Positions 35,656-45,080 of a stretch of DNA of 64,000 nt are shown piece by piece; the stretch's first letter is position 1, and each line of letters opens with the position of its first letter. Under the pieces are notes generated by a model that was not told the origin of the DNA, did no database searches, and saw only the letters and a program-made list of their open reading frames with translations. Source of the stretch: Bacteroides intestinalis DSM 17393 (lineage in GTDB: Bacteria > Bacteroidota > Bacteroidia > Bacteroidales > Bacteroidaceae). A program made the translations under genes and the position numbers. Where the stretch lies: assembly GCF_000172175.1 (NCBI RefSeq), contig NZ_ABJL02000007.1:930001-994000 (forward strand), in the 5' to 3' direction.

Positions 35656-35787
35656 ACAAAAAAGGGTTTTGTACATCATTTGTCTATTCGGTTTTTTTCG
35701 ATGAAATGGGGTCTTCCATTAATTTTGCCTATTATTGTTTAACGATCTCAAAGGAGTATTCTCTCTTTGGGAATAAAATGATTGCTT

Positions 35788-38700
35788 ATGGGAAATATTA
35801 CTTTTAAAATGTTTTTTCTGCTGACTGCATTGTTGGGTTACAACTTTGCTATGGCGCAGACGGGGGCTCCTCATACTCTAAGAGGAGAAAGTCAGGTTGC
35901 AAGTGTATCATTGAATTGGAAAAGTCCAGCCGAGGCTAAAACAATGCAATGGCATAATGATACACCTTATAACGGTGTGAGCGGAGTAAGCTTGAATGGG
36001 GAGATTCCTGTTCTTTATATTGCTAACCGTTTTGATAAGGATGATCTTAAAGAATATAAAGGTTCAGTAATTGATGCCATCTCATTTTGTAATTACAGTG
36101 CAGTGCTTGAGGTTAGCCTTTTACTGTATGAGAATGATAAAGTAGTACGTGAACAGAAGGTGAATCTTGAGAATCTGAAACTGAAAGAAATGCAGACTAT
36201 CAAGTTGGACGAACCTTATACTGTGCGTGACGATGTAGAATTGACTGTAGCTGCTAAATTTGTTCATGGTACGAACCTTACTTTTGTTGGCATTATGGAC
36301 CGCGTACCAGGTGTTACGGGCAAGGGTGACTTATATTCGTATGATGGAAAGAATTGGAAAAACGTGGTGAAAGGTAATTTCCTGGTATCTGCTCATATTG
36401 ATATACCTGCTGCAGGAGAACCTGACGGATATAATGTATATCGTGGCGATACTAAAGTAAATACAGCTTTGCTGACGGAAAAAACTGCCTTGTTGAAAGA
36501 CGAACCTAAGGGCACTTATGATTATTGTGTGTCGGCTGTTTATGGTGATAAGGAAGAAAAGTCATTCCCTTTGTCATTGACCAATATTCCTGTAGAGGAT
36601 GCCCGCCCAATTGCAGTGGACGTAAGAGCTGCGGTTAATGGTTTGAATGCGACGTTGAGTTGGAAATCTCCGATTCTTGCTGATAAAACATTGACTTGGA
36701 GTAATGGGGAAAAAGGTAAGGCCATGGGAGGAACTTCCGGTACAGTGCGTAAAATATGGGCAGTAAATGCATTTTCCAGTGATGAATTGGCTTCTTATGC
36801 TGATCATAAAATTACAGCCATTAATGTTATGCTGAATTCCGCAGTAACGGAAATGCGTTTAGTGATTCTTGAGAATAGTAAAATTGTATATTCTCAGCAG
36901 GTATCAGCTGAAGAAATTGCTGCACTGGAAGTGCATAAATGGGCTAAAATGGCTTTAACAACTCCGTACGTTATTGATCCGAGTGCAGAATTGTCTTATG
37001 GTTATTATGTGGTTCATGCAGCAGATCTTTTCCCTGGGTTGTTGGATAGTGGACCGGCTATTTCCGGTGCATGCTTTATTTCAACTTCTACGGCAAAATC
37101 TGATTTTGATACTACAGTGCCCAGTTGGACTAATATTGAGGCAGCAGCTAATGCAAACTGGATGCTAAGTGCTGATGTGGAAGCTCAGAGTGAGATTAAG
37201 ACTCCGGTAGTGAAAGACTATACCGTATATCGTGATGGCGTGGAAGTCAAATCCGGAATAACAGGTTTAACTTATACGGAGGAATTAGCTCCAGGTACAT
37301 ATACTTATACAGTTGTGGCAAATTATGCAGATGGTCTTTCTTCAAAGGCTTCCGCTTCTGCTACAGCTACAGTTGAATTGCCGGCTGAATATGTACGTCC
37401 TACCTTTACCGAAACTGATTTCGATAAAGGAAAGTTGTCTTTGAAATGGGATGTATATACGGATTTGCCTATGGAATTGAAACATTATGGTGAACCCAAG
37501 TATAAATGGGGTATGACCAATGATGGAAAAGATGTGGATCTTTATGTCGGAGCACAATTTACCAAAGAAGAGTTGGCTCTTTATGCAGATTATGAGATAA
37601 CAGGTGTTAATCTGTACTTAACGGATGATGTTAAGGAGCTGAAAGTTGTGCTGTGCTCTGCCAATAAGAAAATCTTAGCTTCTAAGACTGCTACTTCTAT
37701 CAAAACAGGTGAAATGTTTAGTGTTGCATTCGATGAGCCGGTAGCTGTACCTGTAGGAAGTTCTATTTATGTGGGATACTTTGTTCTGTTTGCTGATGGA
37801 AAAGAACCTATTGCTGCTGATGCCGGTCCACGTGTGACTGGAGGTGATATGCTTAGTTTGGATGGAACAACTTGGGTTGCTTACAGCCGGATCGATGCAG
37901 AATTTAATAGTAACTTTGTAGTAGGAGCACAGGTACGTTTGAAAGGTTCACAAAAGGCTGCTACGACTACACTTAGAAAGACAGCACCTGTTAATAATCA
38001 AATGGTTCCGCTTGAAAGAATGTCAGGCAGATCATTCTCTGACTTGAAATCGGCAACAGCCTTTGGGGTAAATGGTGTTGTTGCGACTCGTGCAACTGAT
38101 AATAAGCCTACTATAAAGAACTTCCGTGTTTATTGTAACGGTTCATTGGCTACTGAAACAGAAGATCCGGAGTATACTGCAACGTTGAACTACGGTAAGT
38201 ATGAATATGCTGTATCCGCTGTTTATACAAATGGATGGGAATCCGCTCTTTCTGATACTTATACTGTTGAATACAAGCAACCTAATCTTGCACCTGCTCC
38301 TTACGGTTTGAGCGGTACATTAGAGAATAAGAATCTGACTTTGACATGGCAATCGCCTGAAGCTGCTAATGAAATGAACTATCAAGATAAGACATCCGGT
38401 AGTAAAGCAATTGGATTGACTAGGAGTAGCGGGGTATATGGATACTTTGTAATTGCTTATGATGCTGATGATTTGGTTGATCAGGTAGGTAAATATATAA
38501 CTCACATTAAATATAGTTTGAGTGATGTTTATTTGCAGACTTCTGCCATAGCTGTCTTTTATGATCGTAATTTAGTTTATGAACAAGAAGTTGATGTGAA
38601 GACTCTGGTAGCAGGAGAAAATGTTGTTCGTTTGGATAAACCGGTAGTAATTCCGGCTGGTCATGAAGTTTGTGTAGGATATTATGTTAGCCACATTAAT

Positions 38701-39276
38701 GGAGTGAAACCCAATATGACAGATGAAGGACCGGCAGTGGATGGAAAAGGTAATCTGATTACTACCGATGGAACTACTTGGAGAACGTTGAAGTCTATGA
38801 ATAAGGATTTGGATTACAACTGGCGAATTTCCGCAGTTCTGCAGGATGCCGATAAGCAAGCTGTTACTCGTGCAGAAGAACCTGCTACAACTTATAATCT
38901 TTACATTGACGGTACACTCTTGAAAGAAGGTATTCAAGCTACCAATTATACAGTTGAAAATGCAGCAGACGGCTCATATACAGTAACTGCGGTAGTTGGC
39001 GGTGTAGAAACGGCTGCATCTAATGCTGTTATTGTAGGTGTACCGACAAGTATTGATAAAGTAGAAGATGGCAGTGTGAAAGCATATTATGACAGCCAAC
39101 TTCAGAAAGTAGTATTACCAGAGGTGGGAACTGCTTATATCTATTCTGTTAGTGGTACTCTGATAAAGCAAGTTATGAATGTTGAGTTTGTAGATATGTC
39201 GGACTTGCCGGCTGGAGTATATGTTGTACGAGGTGTACTTGCTAGTGGAGAACAAATGATTAAAGTTCTTAAATAA
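35788..39276 (+). CDS. Large secreted four-module repeat protein with C-terminal sorting-like domain
   Basis: 1162 residues with a signal peptide (1-24, ending AMAQ). I do not recognise a named family for the main module. Four homologous units occur at about 36-204, 286-465, 547-718 and 848-1018. Each starts with a strand pair such as SLNWKSP or TLTWQSP. Each has an acidic (F/Y)xxxDL segment, a central (V/C)GYYV-like strand and ends with DGxxW (YDGKNWKNV, LDGTTWVAY, TDGTTWRTL). A fibronectin-like piece follows each unit (YNVYRGDTKVN, YTVYRDGVEVK, FRVYCNGSLA, YNLYIDGTLL). Residues 1093-1162 resemble a type A sorting domain (DLPAGVYVVRG, final MIKVLK). Probably a surface or secreted binding protein, divergent from the TPR-HTH regulator. 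A TTG at 35782 is an alternative start. Confidence 0.8.
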   Translation: MGNITFKMFFLLTALLGYNFAMAQTGAPHTLRGESQVASVSLNWKSPAEAKTMQWHNDTPYNGVSGVSLNGEIPVLYIANRFDKDDLKEYKGSVIDAISFCNYSAVLEVSLLLYENDKVVREQKVNLENLKLKEMQTIKLDEPYTVRDDVELTVAAKFVHGTNLTFVGIMDRVPGVTGKGDLYSYDGKNWKNVVKGNFLVSAHIDIPAAGEPDGYNVYRGDTKVNTALLTEKTALLKDEPKGTYDYCVSAVYGDKEEKSFPLSLTNIPVEDARPIAVDVRAAVNGLNATLSWKSPILADKTLTWSNGEKGKAMGGTSGTVRKIWAVNAFSSDELASYADHKITAINVMLNSAVTEMRLVILENSKIVYSQQVSAEEIAALEVHKWAKMALTTPYVIDPSAELSYGYYVVHAADLFPGLLDSGPAISGACFISTSTAKSDFDTTVPSWTNIEAAANANWMLSADVEAQSEIKTPVVKDYTVYRDGVEVKSGITGLTYTEELAPGTYTYTVVANYADGLSSKASASATATVELPAEYVRPTFTETDFDKGKLSLKWDVYTDLPMELKHYGEPKYKWGMTNDGKDVDLYVGAQFTKEELALYADYEITGVNLYLTDDVKELKVVLCSANKKILASKTATSIKTGEMFSVAFDEPVAVPVGSSIYVGYFVLFADGKEPIAADAGPRVTGGDMLSLDGTTWVAYSRIDAEFNSNFVVGAQVRLKGSQKAATTTLRKTAPVNNQMVPLERMSGRSFSDLKSATAFGVNGVVATRATDNKPTIKNFRVYCNGSLATETEDPEYTATLNYGKYEYAVSAVYTNGWESALSDTYTVEYKQPNLAPAPYGLSGTLENKNLTLTWQSPEAANEMNYQDKTSGSKAIGLTRSSGVYGYFVIAYDADDLVDQVGKYITHIKYSLSDVYLQTSAIAVFYDRNLVYEQEVDVKTLVAGENVVRLDKPVVIPAGHEVCVGYYVSHINGVKPNMTDEGPAVDGKGNLITTDGTTWRTLKSMNKDLDYNWRISAVLQDADKQAVTRAEEPATTYNLYIDGTLLKEGIQATNYTVENAADGSYTVTAVVGGVETAASNAVIVGVPTSIDKVEDGSVKAYYDSQLQKVVLPEVGTAYIYSVSGTLIKQVMNVEFVDMSDLPAGVYVVRGVLASGEQMIKVLK

Positions 39277-39329
39277 GAATGTTAATAGATTGACAATGGA
39301 GGTTGAATAAGCCTTCCTCTCTAATGATT

Positions 39330-39372
39330 AAAAGTTCTCTCTGCCCTTTGGGGTATGAGGGGACTTTTTCTG
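39330..39372 (+). terminator. Terminator of the repeat-protein gene
   Basis: 12-bp stem with G-U pairs (39330-39341 and 39357-39368), followed by a T-run. 53 bp past the stop. Confidence 0.6.
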
Positions 39373-39392
39373 TTATACGTTGGGAGAGAACT

Positions 39393-40001
39393 TTAGTCAT
39401 TTTTTCCGTAATTGCGTTTTATAATGGTGGCCTGAAAGGCTTTTTTGCTGGAGAGGAGCAGGTCTTCATCATCAAAGGCACGAAGGCTGTACCAAAAAAG
39501 AAAATCTCCCGTACCACCCAGAATGCCAAATAATCCCAAAAAGAATATGTTGGCTTCTCCTGTACAGAATCCATGGATTGCAGGCATCACTCCCAATAGG
39601 ATGCCTGGTAATAATAAGGATACCCGATAGAACTTCAATGGAATAGGACGAGTCAGAGAAAATCCTACTCCAGTCCAGTCAAAATGCCAGTGTAGGAGCT
39701 TTTTATCTTTTCCGCTAAACCAGTAAAGAATCCCTGCCTGGATTAGTATATAAAACACGAGGAGTAAAAATATGTAAAGCATAACTAGGGGACTACTGAT
39801 TCCTTTTACAGCGGTGCCCAATAAACGACCGGCACTATAGGATGAAGGCTCATCCCATACATAAACAAACAGATAGCTGCCTGTCAGGAACAGAATGAAG
39901 AAAAACAGAAATCCTTTTATGTTGATGGACTTTGCCGTGAGTTTCACTTCCACTCCATCCGGGCGGTTGAATGGTTCCTTATTTGCGTCTTTCTTTTCCA
40001 T
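39393..40001 (-). CDS. Small membrane protein, DUF3267-like
   Basis: 202 residues with four predicted transmembrane segments (about 30-50, 70-95, 123-140 and 146-165). The central cytoplasmic or periplasmic part has LLHWHFDWTGVGFSLTRPIPLKFYRVSLLLPG, and FDDEDLLLSSKKAFQ follows. The layout reminds me of DUF3267 proteins, which are putative metallopeptidase-like membrane proteins. No HExxH motif is present, so catalysis would be doubtful. Function unknown. A -7 TATCTTTG lies at 40030-40037 on the minus strand. Confidence 0.6.
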   Translation of the reverse strand: MEKKDANKEPFNRPDGVEVKLTAKSINIKGFLFFFILFLTGSYLFVYVWDEPSSYSAGRLLGTAVKGISSPLVMLYIFLLLVFYILIQAGILYWFSGKDKKLLHWHFDWTGVGFSLTRPIPLKFYRVSLLLPGILLGVMPAIHGFCTGEANIFFLGLFGILGGTGDFLFWYSLRAFDDEDLLLSSKKAFQATIIKRNYGKND

Positions 40002-40083
40002 TAATTCCTTTTTACTGATTTCTACGCTGCAAAGATAACAAGAGTATGAAATTAATTTAGGTTATCAGAATGTTATCTTTATG

Positions 40084-40115
40084 TTAAGATGAAAAGAAAA
40101 GTTTATCTATATTTG
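40084..40115 (+). promoter_or_regulatory. Promoter of the orphan sensor kinase
   Basis: TATATTTG at 40108-40115 with a weak -33 (TTA, 40084-40086) at a 21-bp spacing. Gives a leader of about 15 nt to ATG 40136. Confidence 0.55.
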
Positions 40116-40135
40116 CCTGAAATATAGAATGCTTG

Positions 40136-41338
40136 ATGAAAAAGTCGTATTATATACTCCTTACAATAACTGCAACTGCCGCTGTTCTGTACTTACTTGG
40201 AAATTGGGTGGGACGAAGTTTTGGGCTGAACCGGCAGCAAGTGATACGTAATATTCACGAAGCTTACGGCCGTGCGACGGATGCATTTGAAGCCGGACAA
40301 ACTAAGGATCTGACTGCCTTTTTTCGTCATGAACTGGATGAAGTGAATTTGAAGCAGATCAAGTTCCGTTTGGATACAGTATCTTTACACAGTGATTCCA
40401 TCGTATTGAAACAGGATTTACGGTATTTTTCTGATTATCGGAAGCTATTGGAACAGCACTATACTTTCGTGTGCCCTGTGAATGATACTCAGGGAGTACA
40501 TGCTTATATCCAGAATCTTCGTGCGGGGTTCATCGGCAAGCTGCTTTATATGTTCTTCGGAACGATAGTGGCTTTAGGACTTCTATTATTTGCCATACGT
40601 AAGCAGGTGGATATTATTCGTCGGCAAGACGAACTGGCACGAATGCGTGAAGATTTCTCTTATGCTATGGTTCACGACATGAAGAATCCGATCAGTTCCA
40701 TCCTAATTGGCCTCAAAGTGCTTCGTAGTGGAAAAGTAGATGATAAACCTGAGAAGAAAGAAAAACATTTCGACATACTGGAGGCGGAGGCTCAGCATTT
40801 GCTTGCACTGGCCAATAAAGTACTGACTATCTCTAAGTTGGAACATGGACAATTATTGCTGGACAAGAACTGGATTCAACTTCATCCTATGGTGGATGAA
40901 CTGGTACACACGTTCACTGCTAAGGCAGAAAAGCCTACTATATTTCAGGTGGATTTACAGGAAGAGGGAGTCTATGCCGATGAAGAATATCTGAAAGAGG
41001 CTTTAAGTAACCTGATAGACAATGCGGTGAAATACTCTAAGGATACGATAGATATACAGATTACTTCCTGCCTTTCCGGACAGTATGCTCAGATCAAGGT
41101 GCGGGATAATGGTATCGGTATTCCGCTTGCGGCTCAACGGATTGTATTTGATAAGTTTGAACGCGTAATTACCCGGAATGAGGATGCGAAGAAGAAAGTA
41201 TCCGGCTTCGGCTTGGGGCTGAACTATGTGATGAATGTGGCTCGTGAACATGGAGGATACGTCAGTGTGGAGAGTGTGGAAGGAAAATATAGCGAATTTA
41301 CGGTTTCTTTGCCATTGCCGGTGGAGAACGAGGAATGA
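40136..41338 (+). CDS. Membrane sensor histidine kinase (orphan)
   Basis: 400 residues. Two transmembrane helices (about 6-24 and 134-155) bracket a periplasmic sensor of about 108 residues without a recognisable fold. The HisKA H-box is MVHDMKNPISSIL (His180). The ATPase domain has the N-box ALSNLIDNAVKYS, G1 VRDNGIGIP and G2 GFGLGLNYVMN. No response regulator gene is adjacent on either side. RprX-like kinases in Bacteroides have a similar layout but sit with their regulator, so I make no such assignment. The TTG codon just upstream (40133) is not needed as a start. Confidence 0.93.
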   Translation: MKKSYYILLTITATAAVLYLLGNWVGRSFGLNRQQVIRNIHEAYGRATDAFEAGQTKDLTAFFRHELDEVNLKQIKFRLDTVSLHSDSIVLKQDLRYFSDYRKLLEQHYTFVCPVNDTQGVHAYIQNLRAGFIGKLLYMFFGTIVALGLLLFAIRKQVDIIRRQDELARMREDFSYAMVHDMKNPISSILIGLKVLRSGKVDDKPEKKEKHFDILEAEAQHLLALANKVLTISKLEHGQLLLDKNWIQLHPMVDELVHTFTAKAEKPTIFQVDLQEEGVYADEEYLKEALSNLIDNAVKYSKDTIDIQITSCLSGQYAQIKVRDNGIGIPLAAQRIVFDKFERVITRNEDAKKKVSGFGLGLNYVMNVAREHGGYVSVESVEGKYSEFTVSLPLPVENEE

Positions 41339-41389
41339 CGTGGCCTGACCTGTCCGCTTTTCGATAGGCAAGCCGGACCACGTTTTTTT
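41338..41389 (+). terminator. Terminator of the orphan kinase gene
   Basis: Outer stem ACGTGG / CCACGT with an inner GTCCG / CGGAC stem, followed by seven T. It overlaps the last base of the stop codon region and lies 6 bp before the stop of the convergent proline catabolic gene. Confidence 0.75.
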
Positions 41390-41394
41390 AATTG

Positions 41395-44300
41395 TTATTC
41401 TACGGGAGGCACATCCAGAATGCTGCCATATCGATGGAATTCGAAGGAGATGCTTTGCTCTTTAATATAATGTATTAACTCTACACGTCCGTTTTTCACA
41501 GGTTTTGCCGTGGCAATGTATTTGTTTCTACGGGCTGCCTCTTCATACATTTCCATCGGAATATCAGCGCCACAAGTGCGGATACGTTCATAGCTCCTCA
41601 TTGTTTTGAGGAATTCATCCAATGTTTCTTTCTTTAGTGTACAGCCGGTAGATGATAATGCAGTCGTGCGATCATCATTCGGGTCAAAGCTGATAGTCAG
41701 TGGTGTGTGGCAGAGCTTTGTGGCAAGTGCAATCATTTCCGCTTCTTCGTTACTATCTCCCGGGAAAAGGCGGAGTACCATATTCTTTAATGGCAGATAA
41801 CGGAATGCATTCTGTTCGCCATATAACTTATTGATATCCCGTGCATGCGCAAATTCTTCTTCATAAGCATGAGGATAACTTTGCTTATAATCCGTATTAC
41901 TTTCCGGTTTGTCGGTAATCTTCACAAGGCAGGCACAATAGTTCGGTCCGCCTGCTTTTACACCACCACCGAAAGCAGATAGTTTCATTCCACCGAAAGG
42001 TTGGCGGTTGACAATAGCACCTGTGATACCACGATTGATATAAAGATTACCTGCCAGAATGGAGTCCTTCCAGAGTTTTTGTTCGTTTTCATCCAGGCTT
42101 TGCAGACCGGAAGTCAAACCGTAGTCCAGGCTGTTCACCAACTCTATTCCCTGTTGAAGATTGTCAATACAAGCCACACTTAACATGGGACCGAACAATT
42201 CGGTGCGGAATGAATAACTGCCCGGTTTTACTCCCCACTTCACGGTAGGGGCGAGGATGTATTGCTTCTCGTCAATAAACTTAGGTGGAACCAACCAGGA
42301 CTCGCCGGGTTCCAGTGTAAGGGCTTGCAATAACTTGTCGTTCCGGTTGGTAATCATGGGGCCTACTACGTTACCGGCTTCCCATACACTGCCTACTTTT
42401 ATACTGGTGGCGGCATCCTTCAGCTTATCCTGGAAGTTCTTGTCTTCGTATACAGAGCGTTCTACAAGCAGTAGGGAACATGCTGAGCACTTTTGTCCGG
42501 CATTTCCGAAAGCAGAAGTAACGATATTCATGATGGCATGATCACGGTCGCCCGAGGCTGTGAGGATAATAGCATTTTTTCCACCGGTTTCGGCAGAAAG
42601 TGGGGTAGACGGGTTGATACGTGCAATGCTTTGGGCTGTATCCGTACCTCCTGTCAGGATGATATGCTTGATAGCCGGAGCTGTGGTCAATTCTTTCAGT
42701 GCTTCACGGTCGGTTATAATGACTTGCAATGCTTCTTTGGGCACTCCTGCATCCCAGAAAGCCTTGGCAAATAGCCATGCTACGGGAGCAGCTACTGTTG
42801 CGGGTTTCAGTATCACGGTATTGCCACCGGCCAATCCGGCTACAATGCCGCCGATAGGAATGGCACATGGGAAGTTCCACGGCGAAATGACGAGGATTGT
42901 TCCTTTGGAGGTGATGTCCACATCATGCAGTGCGGCGAATTTTTTCATTGTTGTGGTATAGAAGCGGGCGTAGTCGATACCTTCGGATACCTCTACATCT
43001 CCTTCTACCACTGTTTTACCTGTTACAGCACACATGCTGCCTATCAGGTCTCCGCGCATACCACCCAGACGATTGGCTGCTTCGAACATGATTCTATGAC
43101 GTTCCTCTAAGGTAGTGTTCCGCCAGCCTGCGGGATCTTTCTCTGCAATGCCGATGATTTGCTTTATTTGTTCCGTATTGGCTTGCGACATTTCGCAAAT
43201 ACATACTTCATCATTCTGGCAGCGGTCCATGTACTTATGGCGTTTTTCACAGATGATGTCTTCGGTTCCTATTTGCAGAGGAATGATTTCCGGAGTATCG
43301 GCGGAAGACTTTTTCCATTTGGCAAAGATCTTTCGTACCCATTTCTGGTTTTGAGGCAGATCAAAATCCGTATCCGGTTCGTTTTTCATTACGTCGGATG
43401 GGGGGACGGGAGAATACGGTAAAAGCCTGTTCTGCGTGCGCGTAGGAATATGAGAAACGCTATCTTTCTTGTGATATGCTTCTTCAAACTGTTTTTGCAG
43501 GAAATTCCAGGTGTCAGTTCCCGGTTTCAGATTGAATGAATGAGTGAGGAAGTTATCCGGAGCTGTATTTTCGTCCATGCGGCGTACCAAATAAGAGATT
43601 GCATTCAGGAAGTGTTCATCTTTCACTACCGGTGCATATAGTATGATGTGATTACCCAGTTGCGACTGTGCACGCCATACATGGTCGGCCATACCTTCCA
43701 ACATCTCAAATGTCATATACTCTGAACTGTTGTTTTTCTGGCTTAACAGGTAAGCGTAGGCTATTGTGAACAGGTTATGCGAAGCCACTCCGATGTGCAA
43801 CGCTTTTGCATTTTCGGGCAGCAGGGCGCGTTCCAGAATATGCAGGTAGTTTGCATCTACTTCCGTTTTTGTGGAAAGTATGGGGTTGGGCCAGCCGCGC
43901 AAGGAAGAAATCACGGTTTCCATTTCCAGATTGCAACCTTTTACAAGGCGCATTTTGAGTGGTGCACCTCCCTCAGCCACGCGTGCCTTTGCAAATTCCA
44001 ACAATTCCGTCTGGAAATCATAGGCATCGGGCAGATAAGCTTGTACAACGATACCGGCTGAATAGTCTCTGAATTCCGGTTTGCTTAGTACAGTTTTAAA
44101 CAGGCGTAAAGTAAAGTGTGAATCTTTATATTCTTCCATATCCAGATTGACAAACTTCGCATGTTTCACTCCGTTTTCATCTGTATGGGGGAAGTCTATT
44201 GCTTTTTGGTAAAGAGCGGACATGCGTTTCACCAGTTCCGGGAAACTCTCTTCATAATTCAAAGCATGCGTCTGGGCATAGATGCCGGATATCTTTACGG

Positions 44301-44829
44301 AGATATAGTTAATATCCGGAGCTTCCAATGCTTCCAGGTAATGATAGTAACGGTGATCTGCTTCCCCATTGCCTAAAACGACTTCACCCAGTAGGTTCAC
44401 ATTTTGTCCAACCTTTTGCTGTGCACGTTCAGACAGGTGTCGGGTTAACTTGGGACGCGCTTCATCAAGGATAACTTTAGATGTATCCATGCGTAAGCGT
44501 TTCTTTATAATAGGTATGGCAATGAAGTCGAAATGATGTCCGAAGGCTTGGTACATTTTAAAGAGGAAAGTATCCCGCTTGTTCAGGAATTCAGGTACTC
44601 CATAGCGGTCTATCAGAGTCTTAATGCGGGCGGCAAGTTTTTTGCGATCACGTATCTGCGAAGATTCATCCAGCATTTTCACCAGGAACTTCTTGTCCTG
44701 CGGGCGTTGCACCATGACGGCATACTTGTGCTGTTCTTTGCGCTCTTCGTTTGTGATGGTTTGCTCACACGTGTTGTGTAGCTTCAGTACCCATTCTTGT
44801 ACTTCGGCTATGGTAGGTTTATTATCCAT
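41395..44829 (-). CDS. putA: Bifunctional proline dehydrogenase / L-glutamate gamma-semialdehyde dehydrogenase
   Basis: 1144 residues. The first half (about 120-460) is the FAD-dependent proline dehydrogenase barrel (MRLVKGCNLEMETVISSLRGWPNP, HIGVASHNLFTIAYA). The second (about 560-1030) is an aldehyde dehydrogenase: ILVISPWNFPCAIPIGG for NAD binding, Glu in PLSAETGGKNAIIL and the catalytic Cys in FGNAGQKCSACSL. A C-terminal region of about 110 residues follows. Together they oxidise proline to glutamate, with channelling of the intermediate, at the inner membrane. Unlike enterobacterial PutA there is no N-terminal ribbon-helix-helix DNA-binding domain, so it should not act as its own repressor. 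The start ATG 44829 is supported by a long leader from a promoter near 45019-45047. Confidence 0.95.
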   Translation of the reverse strand: MDNKPTIAEVQEWVLKLHNTCEQTITNEERKEQHKYAVMVQRPQDKKFLVKMLDESSQIRDRKKLAARIKTLIDRYGVPEFLNKRDTFLFKMYQAFGHHFDFIAIPIIKKRLRMDTSKVILDEARPKLTRHLSERAQQKVGQNVNLLGEVVLGNGEADHRYYHYLEALEAPDINYISVKISGIYAQTHALNYEESFPELVKRMSALYQKAIDFPHTDENGVKHAKFVNLDMEEYKDSHFTLRLFKTVLSKPEFRDYSAGIVVQAYLPDAYDFQTELLEFAKARVAEGGAPLKMRLVKGCNLEMETVISSLRGWPNPILSTKTEVDANYLHILERALLPENAKALHIGVASHNLFTIAYAYLLSQKNNSSEYMTFEMLEGMADHVWRAQSQLGNHIILYAPVVKDEHFLNAISYLVRRMDENTAPDNFLTHSFNLKPGTDTWNFLQKQFEEAYHKKDSVSHIPTRTQNRLLPYSPVPPSDVMKNEPDTDFDLPQNQKWVRKIFAKWKKSSADTPEIIPLQIGTEDIICEKRHKYMDRCQNDEVCICEMSQANTEQIKQIIGIAEKDPAGWRNTTLEERHRIMFEAANRLGGMRGDLIGSMCAVTGKTVVEGDVEVSEGIDYARFYTTTMKKFAALHDVDITSKGTILVISPWNFPCAIPIGGIVAGLAGGNTVILKPATVAAPVAWLFAKAFWDAGVPKEALQVIITDREALKELTTAPAIKHIILTGGTDTAQSIARINPSTPLSAETGGKNAIILTASGDRDHAIMNIVTSAFGNAGQKCSACSLLLVERSVYEDKNFQDKLKDAATSIKVGSVWEAGNVVGPMITNRNDKLLQALTLEPGESWLVPPKFIDEKQYILAPTVKWGVKPGSYSFRTELFGPMLSVACIDNLQQGIELVNSLDYGLTSGLQSLDENEQKLWKDSILAGNLYINRGITGAIVNRQPFGGMKLSAFGGGVKAGGPNYCACLVKITDKPESNTDYKQSYPHAYEEEFAHARDINKLYGEQNAFRYLPLKNMVLRLFPGDSNEEAEMIALATKLCHTPLTISFDPNDDRTTALSSTGCTLKKETLDEFLKTMRSYERIRTCGADIPMEMYEEAARRNKYIATAKPVKNGRVELIHYIKEQSISFEFHRYGSILDVPPVE

Positions 44830-45013
44830 AATCTATTCATGTTTAGTAAATGACTGAAAATAAATATCACTCGCGAACTAAAAACATGAATAAAGGGTGG
44901 GACTGAACATTACGGCACGATACCGGTGCAAGGTCTGGAGAGCTTGCTGGGAAAACCGGTCAAAGATTAATCTTCTACCCATAGTACAGTGATGTTAAAG
45001 GTTAATGTATGCC
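44830..45013 (-). other. Long GC-rich structured leader of putA
   Basis: If transcription starts from the TATATTTG at 45026-45019, the putA leader is about 183 nt. Its middle (44897-44990) is distinctly GC-richer than its flanks. On the minus strand it can form GCAAG / CTTGC around a 10-nt loop and GCAC / GTGC, enclosed by GGGT / ACCC. It matches no riboswitch I recognise. A 10-codon ORF, MNRLWIINLP, overlaps the putA start out of frame. Confidence 0.4.
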
Positions 45014-45018
45014 TGATG

Positions 45019-45047
45019 CAAATATACACTAATTCTTTTATTATCAA
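45019..45047 (-). promoter_or_regulatory. Candidate promoter of putA
   Basis: TATATTTG on the minus strand (45026-45019) with TTG at 45047-45045; the spacer is 18 bp, slightly short of the 19-21 bp norm. Confidence 0.5.
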
Positions 45048-45080
45048 AGAGAAAGGGCAGAAAAAACTTTGAAGGCGCAG

